NCBI GenBank assembly: GCA_024643255.1
Contig: JAHENF010000009.1
Span: 1 to 64,000, forward strand
Direction of reading: 5' to 3'
Source of the DNA: Ilumatobacteraceae bacterium
GTDB taxonomy: Bacteria; Actinomycetota; Acidimicrobiia; Acidimicrobiales; Ilumatobacteraceae
Length of the DNA: 64,000 nt
The first letter of the stretch is position 1, and every line of letters begins with the position of its first letter. This document shows positions 1-10,400 of the stretch, in pieces. Position numbers and translations under genes: made by a program. Under the pieces are notes generated by a model that was not told the origin of the DNA, did no database searches, and saw nothing but the letters and a program-made list of their open reading frames with translations.

Positions 1-485
1 AGCGTCGTGGCATCGACCGCCGGGGCGGGCTCGCGAACGATCCCGGCGAGGGGACGCTCGGCTGCCGACGAGACCGTCGAGGGCGCCGTCGTCGACTCCG
101 CGGAAAGCGCCTCGATGTACGCGACGATGTCCGCTATCTCCGTCTCGCTCAGGTTGTTCGGGGGCATCTTCAGGTTGTAGCCGTCGACGAGTTGCTTCGA
201 AGGCTCCGCGATCGCAGTGGTCAGGTAGACGTCGTCGGCCACGACCGTGGAGCCGTCGGTGAGCGTGACCTCCGAGCCGGCCAGCCCGACCCAGCCCGGG
301 CCGGCACCGCCACCGAAGTTCTTGCCATGACATCCTGCGCAACCGTTGCTGCGCGCGAGCTGTTCACCGCGCTGCTCCGCTGGTGACAGATCGGCCGACT
401 GGCTCGAGCCGCCGGCACTGCCGCATGCCGCGATCCCGATCGTCGCCACGACGACGCCCCAGGGCACGAATCGCGACAACCTCAT
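1..485 (-). CDS. c-type cytochrome lipoprotein, C-terminus cut by window edge
   Basis: Reverse strand reads MRLSRFVPWGVVVATIGIAACGSAGGSS...NGCAGCHGKNFGG...YNLKMPPNNLSETEIADIVAYIEAL; CxxCH haem motif, lipobox, downstream Met ligand region. Missing from the ORF track because it runs off the window. Confidence 0.85.
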   Translation of the reverse strand, partial: MRLSRFVPWGVVVATIGIAACGSAGGSSQSADLSPAEQRGEQLARSNGCAGCHGKNFGGGAGPGWVGLAGSEVTLTDGSTVVADDVYLTTAIAEPSKQLVDGYNLKMPPNNLSETEIADIVAYIEALSAESTTAPSTVSSAAERPLAGIVREPAPAVDATT

Positions 486-1090
486 CCCACCGCACCCTCG
501 CCGGATGGTGACTGTTCGTCGTCCATCATCTCGACGAGATCGGTGCGCGCACGCGAGACCCGCGACCGAACCGTGCCGATCGGACACCCGAGCACCTCGG
601 CGGCCTCGTCGTAGTGCAGCCCGAGCACTTGAGTCAGCACGAACGCGGCGCGGCGATCGTCGTCGAGCGAGCGCAGCAGGTCGTCGAGATCGACACGTCC
701 CGTCGGATCGACGACCGCCCCACTCAACGTTCCCGCGGTGCCGGTCTGCATCACACGCTGGTCGAGTCGGCGCCGACGTACGGCGCGACGGGTGTGGTCC
801 ACACACGTCCTCCTGGCGATCGTCAGCAACCAACCCCGGGCGGGGCCTTCTGCCCGATACCGGTGGAGCGAGCCGATCGCACGCTCGTAGGACTCCTGCG
901 CGAGATCGTCGGCGTGCTCGGTGTCGCCGAGGTACCGGCACAGCCGCCAGACATCGCCCTGGGTCTCGCTGACGAAGCGTTCCAACGCATCACGATCGCC
1001 GTCACGCGCAGCGACGAGCAGATTCGTGAGGTGGTCCACCCCACCAGTGTTGCCGCACTCGGCGAAAAAACCGACCGTGACGAACGTCAA
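482..1090 (-). CDS. ECF-type RNA polymerase sigma factor
   Basis: sigma70 region 2 (GDTEHADDLAQESYERAIGSLHRYRAEGPARGWLLTIARRTCVDHTR) and region 4 (LTQVLGLHYDEAAEVLGCPIGTVRSRVSRAR); ATGA overlap with the cytochrome start. Confidence 0.9.
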   Translation of the reverse strand: MTFVTVGFFAECGNTGGVDHLTNLLVAARDGDRDALERFVSETQGDVWRLCRYLGDTEHADDLAQESYERAIGSLHRYRAEGPARGWLLTIARRTCVDHTRRAVRRRRLDQRVMQTGTAGTLSGAVVDPTGRVDLDDLLRSLDDDRRAAFVLTQVLGLHYDEAAEVLGCPIGTVRSRVSRARTDLVEMMDDEQSPSGEGAVG

Positions 1091-1146
1091 GAAATCGGTC
1101 GGAATCTCGGGGAACTGAACCCGTTCGGTGAGCGACCTGACACGTC

Positions 1147-1773
1147 ATGAACTGCTCTCATGTCCGCGAACTGATCTCGTCGATCGCCGATGCCGAGGCG
1201 AGCGCCGACGAGCACGACGCGGTCGAACTGCACCTCCACACGTGCGCCGACTGTCGCCAGTTCTCCGTTGCGGTGTCGCTGCTCGACCGTCAGATCCGGG
1301 TCCGGCCCGCGGAACCGGTGCCCGACCTGGTCGCCGCGGTCACCGCTCGGGCGCGGCCCGCCCGACTCGGACGTGGAGGGTGGATCCGCCCGGCGCTCGC
1401 CTGGGTCGCGGTGGTGATGCTGGTCCAGAGCGTGCCCGTGCTGCTGTTCGGCAACATGTCCGGCACCGATGCGCACAACGCTCGACATCTCGGCGCCTTC
1501 GGTGCGGCACTCGCCATCGGGTTCGCATACGCCGCCTGGAAACCGCACCGCGCCTTCGGATTGCTCCCGTTCACCGCCGCGCTCGTCGCGACCACCTTGG
1601 TCAGCCTTCTCGCCGACGTCGTCGGCGGGACGCGCACTCCCGTCGCCGAGCTCATCCACGTCTCCGAGGTGGTCGGCCTCACCCTGCTGTGGTTGGTCGC
1701 CGGCTCGCCGGGCTGGGACGGGGTGTCACGAATCTTCCATCGGCACCCGTCGCACCTCGATCCGATCGAGTAG
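1147..1773 (+). CDS. zinc-finger anti-sigma factor-like membrane protein
   Basis: N-terminal HLHTCADC (zf-HC2 HxxxCxxC) followed by several hydrophobic segments; divergent from the ECF sigma gene. Confidence 0.75.
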   Translation: MNCSHVRELISSIADAEASADEHDAVELHLHTCADCRQFSVAVSLLDRQIRVRPAEPVPDLVAAVTARARPARLGRGGWIRPALAWVAVVMLVQSVPVLLFGNMSGTDAHNARHLGAFGAALAIGFAYAAWKPHRAFGLLPFTAALVATTLVSLLADVVGGTRTPVAELIHVSEVVGLTLLWLVAGSPGWDGVSRIFHRHPSHLDPIE

Positions 1774-3132
1774 CTGCTCCCACCACGTGGTGAGTTGCTC
1801 GGCCGAGCCGTACGCCCGATCGATCTCCGCCGCGCAGGTCCGCACGTCGTTGCGTTGCAGCGCGTCGACGGCGGCCCCGATGTCGCCCTCGGGCCACGGC
1901 AGGTCCGCGAGGACGACGGGCGACAGCCTGATGCTGTTGGCCGACAGCCCGGTGCCCGCGCTGCGATGCCACAACCACGCCGACGCGAATCCCGACGTGA
2001 GCACCGCCGCGATCTCCCAGGCCGACGCCGCGAGCTCGTCCGGCGGCCTCGGCTCGTCCTCCCAATGGGCGCCGACCGGGTACACGGCGACCACCGGCAC
2101 CCCTGGCAGCCATGCACCTCGCGGGTCGCAGACCGCCTCGACGATCCGGGTCTGATTGGCGACCAGGACCTTGGGGACGAGGCGTCGCCGCGCCCACTGC
2201 TGCATCTTCGGGTCGAGTCGGGCCACGTCGACGCGTGGGCATTGCCATCGCTGCTTCGCGAACGTGACCGGTTGGCGACCCCACAGGGACACACCGGGAT
2301 CGATCAGGCCGCTGGTGACGAACTCCGGACCGTCGCGATGGTCGCCGACCGCGGGGATCAGCCCGTAGTACTCGTCGCGGAAGTTGGCGTTCAGGCGGGC
2401 ACGGTCGCCGAGCGTTCCGGCGCTGTGGCCGACCTCGACGAGGTCCGGGACGACCGATCGTTGCGTGACGACCTGCGACCACGAGGCCCGGCGAGCGCGC
2501 CTGACGTGTGGACGGAACTCGAACGCCACCGCACACGTGTGCACCTGGGCGTCGAAGATCCGGTCGGGGGTCCACCACGACCAGATCATCGATGCCCGAT
2601 CGTCGACACGCGCCCGGATCGCCGCGGCGTCGCGAGACGCCAGGAGCGATTGGGGCAGCACGAAGGCGAGGCGGCCGCCGTCCGGATCGACGAGCTCGGC
2701 GGCGAGCGCGAGGAACTCGACGGCGGCGTCGGCATAGGGCCCGCCCCCGCGTCGGCTCGCTCCGCCCCGCGTCGTGGCCACCGCCATCTGCGAGAGGAAC
2801 GGCGGATTGCCGATGACGAGATCGTGCGATGACGACGGCCACGATCGGGTGAGCGCGTCGTCGAGCTCGATCGATGCTCCCGACCGGCGCGCCGCGTCGA
2901 CGGCGAGCGGATCGATGTCGACACCGTGCAGCTCCGGTTCGCCGCCGAGTGCCGAGATGCGCTCGGCCGCGGCGGCGAGGAAGCGGCCGTCGCCGCAGGC
3001 CGGGTCGAGCACGCTGATCGAACGCCCCCCTCGGGCCGCGACGAACTCGGGGCTGACCACCGCGTCGACCACGGCCGCGACCAGGTCGTCGGGCGTGTAG
3101 AACGAACCGAGTTGCTTGCGGTCCGCGTTCAC
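1726..3132 (-). CDS. N6-adenine-specific DNA methyltransferase, solitary
   Basis: [11 protein letters not shown] (SAM motif I), LVIGNPPF (motif IV NPPF), FYTPDDLV N-terminus, long C-terminal putative target-recognition region. Confidence 0.8.
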   Translation of the reverse strand: MNADRKQLGSFYTPDDLVAAVVDAVVSPEFVAARGGRSISVLDPACGDGRFLAAAAERISALGGEPELHGVDIDPLAVDAARRSGASIELDDALTRSWPSSSHDLVIGNPPFLSQMAVATTRGGASRRGGGPYADAAVEFLALAAELVDPDGGRLAFVLPQSLLASRDAAAIRARVDDRASMIWSWWTPDRIFDAQVHTCAVAFEFRPHVRRARRASWSQVVTQRSVVPDLVEVGHSAGTLGDRARLNANFRDEYYGLIPAVGDHRDGPEFVTSGLIDPGVSLWGRQPVTFAKQRWQCPRVDVARLDPKMQQWARRRLVPKVLVANQTRIVEAVCDPRGAWLPGVPVVAVYPVGAHWEDEPRPPDELAASAWEIAAVLTSGFASAWLWHRSAGTGLSANSIRLSPVVLADLPWPEGDIGAAVDALQRNDVRTCAAEIDRAYGSAEQLTTWWEQLLDRIEVRRVPMEDS

Positions 3133-3203
3133 GAGCGCAGACTAGGTGGCGCCCGTCGGGTGCGCTGGGGTGCTCGCGAGCCCCGGGACCTACAGTCGCC
3201 GAC

Positions 3204-4136
3204 GTGACCGAGCCGGCCGCCCCCAGTCGCTATCTCGAGTTCGATCGCGCAGCATGGTCACACCTGCGAGCAGCGACGCCGTTGACGCTGGAGCAGCCCG
3301 AACTCGATCGCCTTCGCGGTATCAACGATCGGATCGACATGGACGAGGTCACCACGGTGTACCTCCCCCTGAGTCGCCTGCTGAACCTCTACGTCAGCGC
3401 GACCCAAGATCTCCACAAGGTCTCGGCGACGTTCCTCGGCACGATCGCACCCAAGGTGCCGTATGTGATCGGTATCGCCGGCAGTGTCGCCGTCGGCAAG
3501 AGCACCTTCGCCCGCATCCTGCAGGCGCTGCTGGCCCAGTGGCCCGACCACCCCAAGGTCGATCTGATCACGACCGACGGGTTCCTCTACCCGAACGCGG
3601 TGCTCGAAGAACGCGGGCTGATGAACCGCAAGGGCTTCCCCGAGTCGTACGACACGCGGGCGCTGCTCGACGTGCTCCGCCGGATCAAGAGCGGCGACCC
3701 CGCCGTGGAGGCCCCCGTCTATTCGCATGTCGTCTACGACATCGTGCCCGACGAGAAGGTGGTCGTGCGCAGCCCCGACATCGTGATCATCGAGGGCCTC
3801 AACGTGCTCCAGACCCGCAGCGGTGCGCCCGAGTTCGTCAGCGACTACTTCGACTTCTCGATCTACGTCGACGCCGACGAGCCCGACATCGAGCACTGGT
3901 ACGTCGAGCGGTTCCTCGCGCTGCGGGCATCGGTGTTCCAGGATCCGAACTCGTTCTTCCGCTTCTACGCCGAGCTGAGCGACGCCGAGGCGGTCGCGAC
4001 CGCCCGCCGGATCTGGCGCGACATCAACGGCCTCAACCTGAGCGAGAACATCGCGCCCACACGCGATCGTGCATCGCTCGTCGTGCACAAGACCGCCGAC
4101 CACCGTGTCGACCACGTCCAACTCCTCCGCCTCTGA
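3204..4136 (+). CDS. coaA: type I pantothenate kinase
   Basis: [17 protein letters not shown] Walker [24 protein letters not shown]. Confidence 0.95.
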   Translation: MTEPAAPSRYLEFDRAAWSHLRAATPLTLEQPELDRLRGINDRIDMDEVTTVYLPLSRLLNLYVSATQDLHKVSATFLGTIAPKVPYVIGIAGSVAVGKSTFARILQALLAQWPDHPKVDLITTDGFLYPNAVLEERGLMNRKGFPESYDTRALLDVLRRIKSGDPAVEAPVYSHVVYDIVPDEKVVVRSPDIVIIEGLNVLQTRSGAPEFVSDYFDFSIYVDADEPDIEHWYVERFLALRASVFQDPNSFFRFYAELSDAEAVATARRIWRDINGLNLSENIAPTRDRASLVVHKTADHRVDHVQLLRL

Positions 4137-4148
4137 CGCCCACCCCCA

Positions 4149-4203
4149 CCCGAAATTCGGAGCCAACATTGCGCTCAGCGCAAGAACCGCTCCGAATTTC
4201 GGG
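4149..4203. repeat. palindromic element family 1, copy A
   Basis: CCCGAAATTCGGAGC-caaca-TTGCGCTCAGCGCAA-gaacc-GCTCCGAATTTCGGG; perfect 15-bp outer arms and 7-1-7 inner arms. Confidence 0.9.
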
Positions 4204-4272
4204 TGGTGGGTGGTGCTGGTGGTGGGTGGTGGGTGGTGGGTGGTGGGTGGTGGGTGGTGCTGGTGGTGTGGG
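4201..4272. repeat. G-rich TGGTGGG/TGGTGCTGG tandem tract next to palindrome copy A
   Basis: gggtggtgggtggtgctggtggtgggtggtgggtggtgggtggtgggtggtgggtggtgctggtggtg. Confidence 0.9.
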
Positions 4273-4291
4273 GTTGCCGGGGTTGACCCGT

Positions 4292-5020
4292 TCAGAACTC
4301 GGTGATGCCGAGCCACATCGGGACATCGGCGATCGAAGCGAGTTCGATGACGTCCTCGTCGTGATGGTCGACGCGCTCCATCTCCCACGTGATGTGGTAC
4401 GGCACGTGCACGGCATGGCCGCCGATGGCCATCACGGGCAACACGTCGCTGCGCACCGAGTTGCCGATCATGCAGAAGCGCTCCGGAGCGACGTCGAGAC
4501 GCCGCAGGACCCTGGCGTAGGTGTCGGGGTCTTTCTCGAGCACGATTTCGATGTCGGCGAAGTGGTGTTCGATACCCGATGTGGTCACCTTGCGCGTCTG
4601 ATGGACGAGGTCGCCCTTGGTGATCAGCGCCACCCGCGTGTGCGGCGACACCGCGGCGAGGACTTCGGGGACATGGGGCAGCAGGTGCACGGGCTCGGTG
4701 AGCATCGATCGTCCGAGGTCGACGAGTTCGCCGACGACCGAACTGGGTACCGCGCCCTCGGTGACGTCGATCGCGGCGCGGACCATCGACAGGGTGAATG
4801 CCTTGACGCCGTACCCCGAGATCGACAGGTCGGCCTTCTCTGTCGCACGCAGGGCCGCATCCAAGTCGACGCCTCTGGGGACGTACGGGCTGACGAGTTC
4901 GGTGAACCGCTGTTCGGCGTGTGCGAACGAGTCCTCGCTGCGCCAGAGCGTGTCGTCGGCATCGAACGCCACGACGTCGAACGCGTCGATGCGCCGAGCG
5001 GATTCGACCTGACGGCTCAC
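4292..5020 (-). CDS. HAD superfamily hydrolase
   Basis: VVAFDADDTLW motif I, ALITKGDL motif II, IGNSVRSDVLPVMAIGG motif IV. GTG start overlaps the upstream TGA. Confidence 0.85.
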   Translation of the reverse strand: MSRQVESARRIDAFDVVAFDADDTLWRSEDSFAHAEQRFTELVSPYVPRGVDLDAALRATEKADLSISGYGVKAFTLSMVRAAIDVTEGAVPSSVVGELVDLGRSMLTEPVHLLPHVPEVLAAVSPHTRVALITKGDLVHQTRKVTTSGIEHHFADIEIVLEKDPDTYARVLRRLDVAPERFCMIGNSVRSDVLPVMAIGGHAVHVPYHITWEMERVDHHDEDVIELASIADVPMWLGITEF

Positions 5021-5397
5021 CGATGGATGGCGTTCAAGTAGTTGTAGACCGTGATGCGGCTGACACCCATCGCATCGGCGACGTCTTCGACGGCACGGCG
5101 AAGGATGAACGCACCGCGCTCGTCGAGCAACCGCACGGCACGCTGCTTGTCCTCCCGCGACAACATCGGGAGCCGGCCGCCGAGCTCGGTCTCCACCGAG
5201 TCGATCAGGCGGTCGAGCGCCCCGTGCAACGGCGGCATGCGCACTCCCGCGATCGTGCGGCCCTCCCACACGAGCGGGACATCGCTGGCCTCCATGTCGA
5301 CGACCGCGACGAACGACGCTCCGAGCGCATCGACGACGGGCTTCACCGATCGGATGAGCGGATGCACCACCGGCCGGGCAGGTGCCTGATCACTCAT
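5017..5397 (-). CDS. HTH transcriptional regulator (YheO/DauR-like C-terminal HTH)
   Basis: PAS-like N-terminus and C-terminal VEDVADAMGVSRITVYNYLNAIHR; translationally coupled to the HAD gene. Confidence 0.65.
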   Translation of the reverse strand: MSDQAPARPVVHPLIRSVKPVVDALGASFVAVVDMEASDVPLVWEGRTIAGVRMPPLHGALDRLIDSVETELGGRLPMLSREDKQRAVRLLDERGAFILRRAVEDVADAMGVSRITVYNYLNAIHR

Positions 5398-5672
5398 TCC
5401 GAGACTCCGTGCGGGATCGGGAACGCCGGTGGCGTGATGGGGGTCTCCCGGGCGACGTGTACCGAAACGTGAGAGGCGCCATTCGCGAACGCAGCATCGG
5501 ACACCGACGCCACCAGTACACCGACCGCCTCGATGGCAACGGTGCACGACGACCCGAACGGACCGATCTCGATGTCGGCGTCGTGGGCGCGAGCCGCGTC
5601 GATCGCCGCCGTGACGTGCGGCCCGGGGTGGCCCTCGACGAACGGCTCGATGGTGAACTCCACGTATGCCAC
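5394..5672 (-). CDS. thiamine-binding protein, MTH1187/YkoF-like (DUF77)
   Basis: VAYVEFTIEPFVEGHPGPHVTAAIDAARAHDADIEIGPFGSS... Confidence 0.65.
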   Translation of the reverse strand: MAYVEFTIEPFVEGHPGPHVTAAIDAARAHDADIEIGPFGSSCTVAIEAVGVLVASVSDAAFANGASHVSVHVARETPITPPAFPIPHGVSE

Positions 5673-5706
5673 GACGGCCAGCGTAGAGCGTCGATGCCGG
5701 ACCTCG

Positions 5707-5979
5707 TCAGCCGCCCGCGCCCATGACGCGCCGCAGCTCCTCCGACCTGGCGATGCAGTCACGTCCCGCAAGCCCGAAGGCGTCGTCGAGCTTGTTGAGC
5801 GCCTGCTTGAAGCTGCCGTTCCAATCTGCCACGAAACGCTCCCTCGCGGGGCCCTGCCATGTCGTGCCGTTCAGGACCCCATCGACGGTCGACACCAGTT
5901 GGCCGATCGTCTCGATCTGACGGGTGAGCGTGGTGCCGAGGTTGGTCAGCTCGTCGGGGTTCGCGCCGTACATCGTCAT
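5707..5979 (-). CDS. WXG100-family small protein
   Basis: 90 aa, helical, central TTWQGPARERFVADW (W-x-G turn). Confidence 0.75.
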   Translation of the reverse strand: MTMYGANPDELTNLGTTLTRQIETIGQLVSTVDGVLNGTTWQGPARERFVADWNGSFKQALNKLDDAFGLAGRDCIARSEELRRVMGAGG

Positions 5980-6068
5980 GTTGGTTCCTCCTGTCGCCGC
6001 CGACGGGCTCGTCGGCACGAGGCCAGTGGGCGGTGACACCGCTGGCGGGGAACGCCTACCATGCGACG

Positions 6069-7316
6069 ATGAACGGCAGCAACGAGGCACCCGACAACGA
6101 GATGATCAGATCGGTGCGGGCCCACGCCGACGACCTGCTCGGCGAGACCGTGACGTTGCGGCGCGCGCTGCACGAGTGGCCGGAGCTCGGCAACGAACTG
6201 CCGATGACGCGCGATCGGGTACTCGAATCGCTGGAGGGCCTGCCTCTCTCCGTGACGACCCACGAGTCCACGAGCGGCATCGTTGCGCTACTCGAGGGTT
6301 CGAAGCCCGGGCCGACGATGTTGCTGCGCGGCGACATGGATGCGTTGCCGATGCCGGAGGACACCGGCCTCGACTTCGCCTCCCACGTCGACGGATGCAT
6401 GCATGCGTGCGGACACGACACCCACACCGCGATGTTGTCGAGCGCCGCCCGCGTCCTGAGCGATCGCCGAAACGACATCGCCGGACGCGTGCTCTTCATG
6501 TTCCAGCCGGGTGAGGAGGGTCACCACGGTGCGCGCTTCATGCTCGACGAGGGTCTCCTCGATGTCCCTGCGCTGTCCGACGGTAGTCCGTCACCGGTCG
6601 ACGCGGCGTTCGCGTTGCACATCACCTCGTCGCTGCCGAGCGGTTGGGTCAGCGGTCGTGGCGGCCCGGTGATGGCCTCGGCGGACACGATGCTGATCCG
6701 CGTGATCGGCCGCGGTGGGCACGCGAGCGAACCGCACCGCGCGCTCGATCCGATCCCGGTCGCCTGCGAGATCGTCCAGGCGCTCCAGACGATGATCACG
6801 CGCTCGATCGACGTGTTCGATCCCTCGGTGGTCACGGTCGGGCGGATCACCGCGGGAACGACGAACAACGTGATCCCCGAGGTCGCCGAGATCGAGGGCA
6901 CGATCCGCGCCACGAGCGAGCGCACCCGCGCCAAAGTGCATGACGGCATACGACGTGTCGCCGAGGGGATCGCCGCAGCTCATGCCTGCGAGTGCAAGGT
7001 CGAGATCGTGTTCGGCTACCCGGTGACGAGCAACGACGACGAGTTCGCCGAGTTCTCGCTCGATCTGGCCCGCGACGTCGCCGGCACCGACCACGTCGTG
7101 CGGCTACCGCATCCGGTGATGGGCGCAGAGGACTTCAGCTACGTCCTGCAGAACGTGCCGGGGGCAATGATGTTCCTCGGCGGAACGCCCGACGGGGTCA
7201 ACCCGGCGACCGCTGCGCCGAACCACTCGAACCGGGTGATGTTCGACGAATCGGCGATGGCCGTCGGCACGGCCCTCTACGCCGCCGCCGCCCTCCGCCA
7301 CCTCTCCCCCACCTGA
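6069..7316 (+). CDS. M20 family amidohydrolase/carboxypeptidase
   Basis: LRGDMDALPM, MHACGHDTHTAML, FQPGEEG, MGAEDFSY motifs. Confidence 0.9.
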   Translation: MNGSNEAPDNEMIRSVRAHADDLLGETVTLRRALHEWPELGNELPMTRDRVLESLEGLPLSVTTHESTSGIVALLEGSKPGPTMLLRGDMDALPMPEDTGLDFASHVDGCMHACGHDTHTAMLSSAARVLSDRRNDIAGRVLFMFQPGEEGHHGARFMLDEGLLDVPALSDGSPSPVDAAFALHITSSLPSGWVSGRGGPVMASADTMLIRVIGRGGHASEPHRALDPIPVACEIVQALQTMITRSIDVFDPSVVTVGRITAGTTNNVIPEVAEIEGTIRATSERTRAKVHDGIRRVAEGIAAAHACECKVEIVFGYPVTSNDDEFAEFSLDLARDVAGTDHVVRLPHPVMGAEDFSYVLQNVPGAMMFLGGTPDGVNPATAAPNHSNRVMFDESAMAVGTALYAAAALRHLSPT

Positions 7317-7335
7317 TCCACCCCGCCGGATCCAC

Positions 7336-7390
7336 CCCGAAATTCGGAGCACACGTTGCGCTCAGCGCAAGAATCGCGCCGAATTTCGGG
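7336..7390. repeat. palindromic element family 1, copy B (extra right arm at 7409-7423)
   Basis: CCCGAAATTCGGAGC..TTGCGCTCAGCGCAA..GCGCCGAATTTCGGG; one arm mismatch; extra GCGCCGAATTTCGGG follows. Confidence 0.9.
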
Positions 7391-7445
7391 AAGTGGCGAT
7401 TCTGGGACGCGCCGAATTTCGGGAGGGTTGGCTCGACCTGGCCGG

Positions 7446-10400
7446 TCAGGCGGTGAGTGAACGACCGTCGCTCGAGTCGACCCGTCGCAGGCGCAGGGTC
7501 ACGATCTGGAACGGGCGCAGCGTGAGCGCGACGATCCCGTCACCGACCTCCTCGCCTGTCTGGGGTTCCTCCAGCAGATTGCAGCGCCAGGCCTCGACGA
7601 CCCGCGACGACGCAGCCACCGCGACCCGGACGCGATTGCCACATGCCTCGTGCAGGCGCACGATCAGGTCGCCGCTGCCGTCGTCGGCCAACTTCACGGC
7701 GTCGACGCCGACACAGGGGGCAGGGCCGCCGTCCGGGTGACCGATGGTCACGACCGGTGCGGACACGATCTCACCACCGCCACCGACCAGTCGGAGCGGA
7801 GAGTTGAGGCGTGACGCCGCGGCACGGACATCGGCGAGCCCGGCACCGTGCGGGAGGATCGCAAGTGTCACCTCGTGATGACCGCGGTCGGCGCGCGGAT
7901 CGGGATACTGCGCAGCTCTGGCAAGGCTGACGCGCACCGCCCCGTCGAACACGCTGTGGCCGTACCGGCCGGAGTTGAGGACTGCCACCCCGAAGTCGGG
8001 TTCGGCGATGTCGACGAATCGGTGCGCACACACTTCGAACTTCGACGCGTCCCAGGGGCTCGACGGATGCGTCGGCCGAGCGACGACGCCGAACTGGATG
8101 TCGCACATGGCCACCTCCGCGCGCACGTCGAGTGGGAAGGCCATCGACAGCAGGTGCTCGTCGTGGTGCCAATCGAGATCGACGTGCAGGAGGAGCTGAC
8201 GGCCGTCGGCGCGCAGCTCGTAGGTGACCGTCGACGCCGACGGGCCGAACCGGCGGGTGACGGACATCCGGCCGACGAGCGGTCCGTGCTCGATGATCGA
8301 GACCTCGACGTCCTGCGCGCCGCTGAGCTGCTTGGCGCCTGCACGAGTCCACGACTCGAGATCCCACGCGTCGTATTCGACGGGATGGTCCGCGGCGAGT
8401 TCGAGTACCGCTGCGAACTGGCCCGTGGGGACGAGCTCGCGGGCATGGGCCAGGTCGATGATCGAGGTGATGTTGCCCATGGCATCCCACCGCACGGCGA
8501 GATGGCGATTGGTCATGGAAGAGTCCGACAGCACGACACGATCGTCGACGGGCAACGCCGCCAGTCGGGCGACGCCGAGCGCCGGGACGGCTGCGCGCAG
8601 CGCAACCGTCCCATCGGTGAGCCGTTGAGTCCCGGGAAGGTCGATCGGGCCGTCGACCACGACGACCTCGTCGACGATTGCCTCGGACGGATTGGCGAGC
8701 AGTGGAGCCGAACCGGCGCCGAGTTCTCCCAGGAGCCCGGTGATCCGCTGCTCGAGTTCGGCTTCGACCTCGCCGAAGATCCTCTCCGCATCCTCGTGCA
8801 CCCAGGCGATCGACGAGCCCGGCAGGATGTCGTGGAACTGCTGGGTGAGCACCTGTTTCCACAGATGATCGACCTCGGCAGGCCGGCCGAGCGTGGCGGC
8901 CCAGAGCTCGGCCTCGACGAGCAGCCGCTCGCAGCGACGGTTGCCGAGCTTGGTCTTCAGCTGGCTGGTGAGCGTGCCCCGGTGCATCTCGAAGTAGAGC
9001 TCACCGCGCCAGACAGGCACCGGTGCCCCGCGATCGGCCTCGTGCTCGATGCGCTCGAACATCGCTGCGGGACGGTCGATCTCGAGTGTGGCGCGAGCGT
9101 CGATGTGAGCGAGACGTCGGGCGCGCTCCAGCATCTCGCGGGTCGGGCCACCGCCACCGTCGCCGTGGCCGAACGGCATCAACGAGTCGTTGCTCCAGCC
9201 GTGGTCGCGGAAGTTGGTGATCGAGAAGGCGAACTCCTCCGGCGTGATCTCGGCGTTGTACGTGTCGACCGGCGGGAAGTGGGTGAGCACCTGCGTGCCG
9301 TCGAGGCCCTCCCACCAGAACGTGTTGTGCGGAAACCGGTTCTGCTTGTTCCAACTCAGTTTCTGGGTGACGAAGCGGTGCATTCCACCGGCCGCGAACA
9401 CCTGCGGCAGGCCTGCCGGGTAGCCGAAGACGTCGGGGATCCACACCTCGGTGCAGCGCGCGCCGAAGGTCTCCTCGAAGTAGCGCTGACCGAACACGAT
9501 CTGGCGAACGAGGCTCTCGCCCGACGGCAGGTTCATGTCGGCTTCGACCCACATGCCGCCGACCGGCACCCACTGACCGCGCGCGACACGATCGCCGATC
9601 TTGGCGAAGAGTTCGGGATGACGCTCCTCGATCCACGCGTAGTGCTGAGCCGACGACGCGCAGAACGCGTACTCGGGGTAGTCGTCCATCAGCGCGACGG
9701 CGGAGGCGAACGTTCGCGTGGCCTTGCGCTTGGTCTCGCGGAGCGGCCAGAGCCATGCGGTGTCGATGTGGGCGTGCCCGATCGCGACCGATCGGTGGCG
9801 TGTGGCGTTGCCGAAGTCCTCGGCCATCGACGGTGCGATCACCCGCTGAGCGGCAGCGACATCGGGGATCCGGTCGAGCGTCTCGGCGAGGGTGCGCTGA
9901 AGTCGCGCACGGCGAGGATCGTCCGAAGCGAGCGAGCGCATCACACCGTCGAGCACCTCGATGTCGTAGGCCAGCGCCTCGGCGGCGGGATCGACGAGCA
10001 CGAGCGATGCCTGACGGAAGCGATAGAGCAGGCGGTCCCCGGCGGTCGCGAGCAAGCCGAGGTGCGAGGGGGTGTAGCCGGGGAATGACGGGTTGGACGC
10101 GGCCTCGAGGTGCAGCACGATGGGACCGGTCACCGATTCCACGGCGTAGTTCGTGCGACGGGGATGGATGCCCTGGAGCGGCCGGAACGAGCCGTCGGCC
10201 ATCGTCTCGATCACCAGGGCCTCGCACTGGAACCCCGCAGCGCGGGGGTGGAAGCCGAGGTCGATGATCGCCTCGACGCGTCGGCCCGCCCACTCGGCCG
10301 GGATGTCACCCGACAGCCGGAACCACGTGGTCGCCCAAGGGGCTCCCCACGACGACCCGACCTCGAACGGCGCGAGCTCGTCGAGGTCAGGGCCTGCTTC

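Noticed and set aside
1290-2294. 334-aa minus-strand ORF over the anti-sigma/methylase junction
   Set aside because: Arg/Ser-rich out-of-frame translation; the methylase and anti-sigma frames carry the motifs.
3146-5041. 631-aa plus-strand ORF
   Set aside because: Runs out of frame through coaA, the repeat tract and antisense to the HAD gene; Arg/Pro/Gly-rich shadow composition.
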